Assembly (NCBI RefSeq): GCF_021390595.1
Contig: NZ_JAJEJR010000001.1
Coordinates: forward strand, 1,984,001-2,048,000
Direction: 5' to 3'
Source of the DNA: Paraburkholderia sp. HP33-1
GTDB taxonomy: Bacteria > Pseudomonadota > Gammaproteobacteria > Burkholderiales > Burkholderiaceae
Length of the DNA stretch: 64,000 nucleotides
The notes under the pieces were generated by a model, which was given only the letters and a program-made list of their open reading frames with translations, ran no database searches and was not told the origin of the DNA. Every line of letters starts with the position of its first letter. Position 1 is the first letter of the stretch. Made by a program: the position numbers and the translations under genes. This document shows positions 61,677 to 64,000 of this stretch, in pieces.

Positions 61677-62518
61677 GGACGCGCCTCGTCGTGGGAATGT
61701 TGACCCGACGCGCCGTCGGGCGCGCGCTGAGCGGACTGCTCCGCGGCTTGCGCTGCCTGGGCCGCTTTGGCCGATCTCGCCGCCTTGTCGGCCATGCGCT
61801 CGGCGGTCGTCTGCGCGACCTTGTCGCGCACGTACTCAGGCGCAGCCTGGTCGGCGGCCACCGTGCGGCCCGCATGAAACGCGCGCAGCGCCGCATACGC
61901 AAGCGGCAGCGCATGCGGCAGCGCTTCACCATCTACGCTCCGCGCGGCCGCAACCGCCGGCAAGCGCTCGCCGAACGCGGCGGCAGCGTTGCCGGCGAGG
62001 GTGAACGGCACGTCGGGCAGCACGAGCCGCCCAGGAGCATCGAGCGACGCCGCGTGCACGGTACGCCATTCGCGTTGCGCGTCATCCCACGCGTAGTCGG
62101 CCCAGTAGATTTCGTCCATGCGTGCGTCGAGCGCGGCGAGCACGCGCGTCGTCGACGGATCGCGCAGGCGGGCGCTCTCCGCGCACACGAGCAGCGTGCC
62201 GATCGGCACGACCGGCAGGTTCAGGCCGAACGCGAGGCCTTGGGCAACGCCAGTCGCCGTGCGCAGACCGGTGAAGGAACCCGGTCCGGCGCCGAACGCG
62301 ATCGCGTCGCAGTCCGCCAGCGCGAGGCCAGCTTCGTCGAACAGTTCGCGGATCGCCGGCAGCAGGCGTGTACTGGACACCGCGCCGGTCTGTTCGTGAC
62401 GGACCCAGGCGCGGGCTTCCGCGGTGGGCTGACCGGCGGCATCGACGGACGCGGACACGAGCGCCGCCGAACAGAATTCGGTCGATGTATCGAGGGCAAG
62501 GAGCACTGTTTGAGTCAT
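61673..62518 (-). CDS. tsaB: tRNA threonylcarbamoyladenosine synthesis protein TsaB
   Basis: Partner of TsaD/TsaE in making t6A37 of ANN-decoding tRNAs. The 281 residues show an ASKHA fold start VLLALDTSTEFCSAALV and GAGPGSFTGLRTATGVAQGLA near residues 77-97. The last about 45 residues are an Ala/Gln/Lys-rich low-complexity tail not expected in the family (usually about 230 residues). I use the ATG at 62518 (MTQTVLLALD). Confidence 0.94.
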   Translation of the reverse strand: MTQTVLLALDTSTEFCSAALVSASVDAAGQPTAEARAWVRHEQTGAVSSTRLLPAIRELFDEAGLALADCDAIAFGAGPGSFTGLRTATGVAQGLAFGLNLPVVPIGTLLVCAESARLRDPSTTRVLAALDARMDEIYWADYAWDDAQREWRTVHAASLDAPGRLVLPDVPFTLAGNAAAAFGERLPAVAAARSVDGEALPHALPLAYAALRAFHAGRTVAADQAAPEYVRDKVAQTTAERMADKAARSAKAAQAAQAAEQSAQRAPDGASGQHSHDEARP

Positions 62519-62647
62519 GGACCGTATTGTAATCGGCGCGCTGCGCGTGAATGGTGGTTTGCGGGTGGATTGCGCCGATGCGCCGCCCGGCTTCGCGGCC
62601 ATCACCACCGTTTGGAATAAGCCCTCGGTCCCACGACGTCAGGCAAT

Positions 62648-62656
62648 TGTTATGAT
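62648..62656 (+). promoter_or_regulatory. Extended -10 of a candidate acbP promoter
   Basis: TG, one base, then TATGAT (62651-62656) form an extended -10 in the 181-bp tsaB-acbP divergent spacer. The -35 is weak. It predicts a leader of about 38 nt. Confidence 0.5.
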
Positions 62657-62699
62657 TTTCGGCCGATCTCATCTATCCCGCCACGCGGGCCAAACGACC

Positions 62700-62969
62700 A
62701 TGACCGACATCAACTCCCAGTTCGCGCAAGCCCAGGAAGACGTCAAGCAATTGCCCGAGCGCCCGGGCAACCTGACGCTGCTGCGTCTGTATGCGCTCTT
62801 CAAGCAGGCGAGCGAAGGCGACGTGCACGGCGACAAGCCGGGCTTCACCGACATCGTCGGCAAATACAAGTACGACGCGTGGGCCGCGCTGAAGGGCACG
62901 GCGCAGGACGCTGCGAAGCAGCAATACGTCGAGCTCGTCGAATCGCTGAAGAGTGGCGCCTCGGCCTGA
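62700..62969 (+). CDS. acbP: Acyl-CoA-binding protein
   Basis: A small four-helix-bundle protein (89 residues) that binds long-chain acyl-CoA. The family blocks are LLRLYALFKQASEGDVHGDKPG and KYDAWAALKGTAQDAAKQQYVEL. The ATG at 62700 is supported by the family start. It is monocistronic, divergent from tsaB. ACBP is mainly eukaryotic but present in some proteobacteria including Burkholderia. Confidence 0.93.
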   Translation: MTDINSQFAQAQEDVKQLPERPGNLTLLRLYALFKQASEGDVHGDKPGFTDIVGKYKYDAWAALKGTAQDAAKQQYVELVESLKSGASA

Positions 62970-63469
62970 GGTTCCGGCGCGCGAATCATCTGCGGAAATG
63001 GCCGTCCGGCAAGACTGTGACGGTCTCCCTGCGGCTGCGGAGTCGAAGTTCCGGGCCGCCGCCTTGACCTCCCTACTTCATTCCGGTACTTTTTTCATCG
63101 GAATTGTCCGAATAGTGGCGCAGTGCAACAAACCCCGCTATAATGCCGCCTGCGCTTCACTGCTTTGCCCGTTTTTCCGGCGGTCCTCGCGGCGCGGCGT
63201 CCCATAGCGTTTGCTCCAATCCAGTTTAGAACCTGTCCCCTTCTGCCTAGCCCCCTACGGGCTCAAGTCCCAGGCTGGCGACTCGCCATGTTGGCACGTC
63301 GCATCCGATACAGCTTCTAACGAAAAACTCGCCTTCATTGTCGCGAGTTGCCCCCGTTTTTCGATTTGCTCGCTGCTTTTTTGCTCGCTGAATCCAACGA
63401 CTTGGGTATGCCGATTGGCGTTGACGTTTTCATCCGATGAACCACCCAGGATCGTATTCAAGGATTCAA
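62970..63469 (+). other. 500-bp region and long leader before the DEAD-box helicase
   Basis: No gene is visible between acbP and the helicase. A TATAAT lies at 63139-63144, after which about 320 nt of leader run to the ATG. The leader is less GC-rich than the genes and contains an AGCCC/GGGCT hairpin (near 63250-63265) and several T-rich runs. Confidence 0.55.
63139..63144 (+). promoter_or_regulatory. Probable -10 element of the DEAD-box helicase promoter
   Basis: A consensus TATAAT with a weak -35 candidate TGGCGC (63116-63121) at 17-bp spacing. Initiation near 63151 implies a 5' leader of about 318 nt. Confidence 0.55.
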
Positions 63470-64000
63470 ATGACTTTGAGCAACACCCCCAGCAGCCCGT
63501 TGAACGCCATCGCCGACGAAGCACTCGGTCTTCCGCCCGCCGCTCCCGAAGCCGCCGCGCAGGCTGATGGCAAGCCGACCTTCGCGTCGCTCGGCCTGTC
63601 CGCGGATGTCGTCTCCGCGCTGACCGCCGCCGGCTACGAGCACCCGACGCCGGTGCAGCAACGTGCGGTGCCGGCCGGTATCGCCGGCCGCGACCTGCTG
63701 GTTTCGAGCCCGACCGGCTCGGGCAAGACCGCAGCGTTCATGCTGCCCGCCATCGAGCGTTTCTCCCAGCTGCAAAAGGCACAGGCGAGCCAGCCGCGCG
63801 AACCGCGCCCGGCCGACGGTGGCCGCGGCCGCCGTCCGCAGCCGGTCGCGCGTCCGACCATGCTGGTGCTGACCCCGACCCGTGAACTCGCGATGCAGGT
63901 CACGACCGCCGCCGCGACGTACGGCAAGCACCTGAAGCGCCTGCGCACCGTCAGCATTCTCGGCGGCGTCGCTTATGGCCAGCAGCTGATGCTGCTCGCG
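63470..64000 (+). CDS. DEAD-box ATP-dependent RNA helicase, 3' end missing
   Basis: The first 177 codons of a DEAD-box helicase. The Q motif (FASLGLSADVV...PTPVQQ) lies at about 38-66, Walker A SPTGSGKTAA near 78-87, and motif Ia LTPTRELA near 139-146. A basic Arg/Pro-rich insert sits between Walker A and motif Ia. It resembles RhlE-type helicases but the DEAD box and C-terminal domain lie outside the window. The ATG at 63470 follows AAGGA. Confidence 0.93.
   Translation, partial: MTLSNTPSSPLNAIADEALGLPPAAPEAAAQADGKPTFASLGLSADVVSALTAAGYEHPTPVQQRAVPAGIAGRDLLVSSPTGSGKTAAFMLPAIERFSQLQKAQASQPREPRPADGGRGRRPQPVARPTMLVLTPTRELAMQVTTAAATYGKHLKRLRTVSILGGVAYGQQLMLLA

Overview
The window is a stretch of core chromosome from a GC-rich betaproteobacterium, most likely Burkholderia sensu lato (Burkholderia, Paraburkholderia or a close relative). 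This rests on family resemblance and gene order from memory, not on a search: GC is high throughout, guaB and guaA sit together, ratA/rnfH diverges from smpB, ppsA diverges from ppsR, the translation/envelope cluster runs from rpsB to lpxB and rnhB, and smc-zipA-ligA-def are consecutive. Both ends cut genes: guaA lacks its 3' part at base 1, and a DEAD-box helicase lacks its C-terminus at base 64000.

Layout. 1-3.7 kb: guanine nucleotide synthesis (guaB, a membrane protein, guaA). 4.0-8.1 kb: an EamA-type transporter, rnfH/ratA, smpB, and the nfeD-qmcA membrane pair. 8.2-12 kb: divergent ppsA and its regulator ppsR. 12-28.2 kb: a long minus-strand cluster that reads, in transcription order, rpsB, tsf, pyrH, frr, uppS, cdsA, dxr, rseP, bamA, skp, lpxD, fabZ, lpxA, lpxB, rnhB, SpoU methyltransferase; it joins translation, UMP supply, isoprenoid and phospholipid precursors, lipid A synthesis and outer-membrane protein assembly. 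28.8-34.3 kb: map, glnD and an RluF-like pseudouridine synthase with a very large repetitive N-terminus. 34.4-43.3 kb: smc, zipA, ligA and def on the minus strand, with a second EamA transporter upstream of smc.

43.7-50 kb: the lysine/peptidoglycan precursor genes dapC, dapD, an ArsC-like gene and dapE, followed by prmB and cls, with a glutathione peroxidase on the other strand. 50.6-54.2 kb: an ABC-F ATPase, a CaiB/BaiF CoA-transferase and a small uncharacterised gene. 54.3-59.2 kb: alr-radA diverging from lplT-thiD. 59.2-62.5 kb: a tight minus-strand operon tsaB, rimI, family-4 uracil-DNA glycosylase, DUF1853. 62.7-64 kb: an acyl-CoA-binding protein and the truncated helicase behind a long leader.

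I see no tRNA or rRNA gene, no insertion sequence, prophage, integrase, CRISPR array or defence island, and no convincing undescribed multi-gene system. The features most worth following are small: an Arg/Glu-rich 78-bp tandem repeat inside the RluF-like gene, a duplicated 20-bp inverted element between ppsA and ppsR, several strong hairpins in operon spacers, a terminator just upstream of dapE, and long leaders before rpsB and the DEAD-box helicase.
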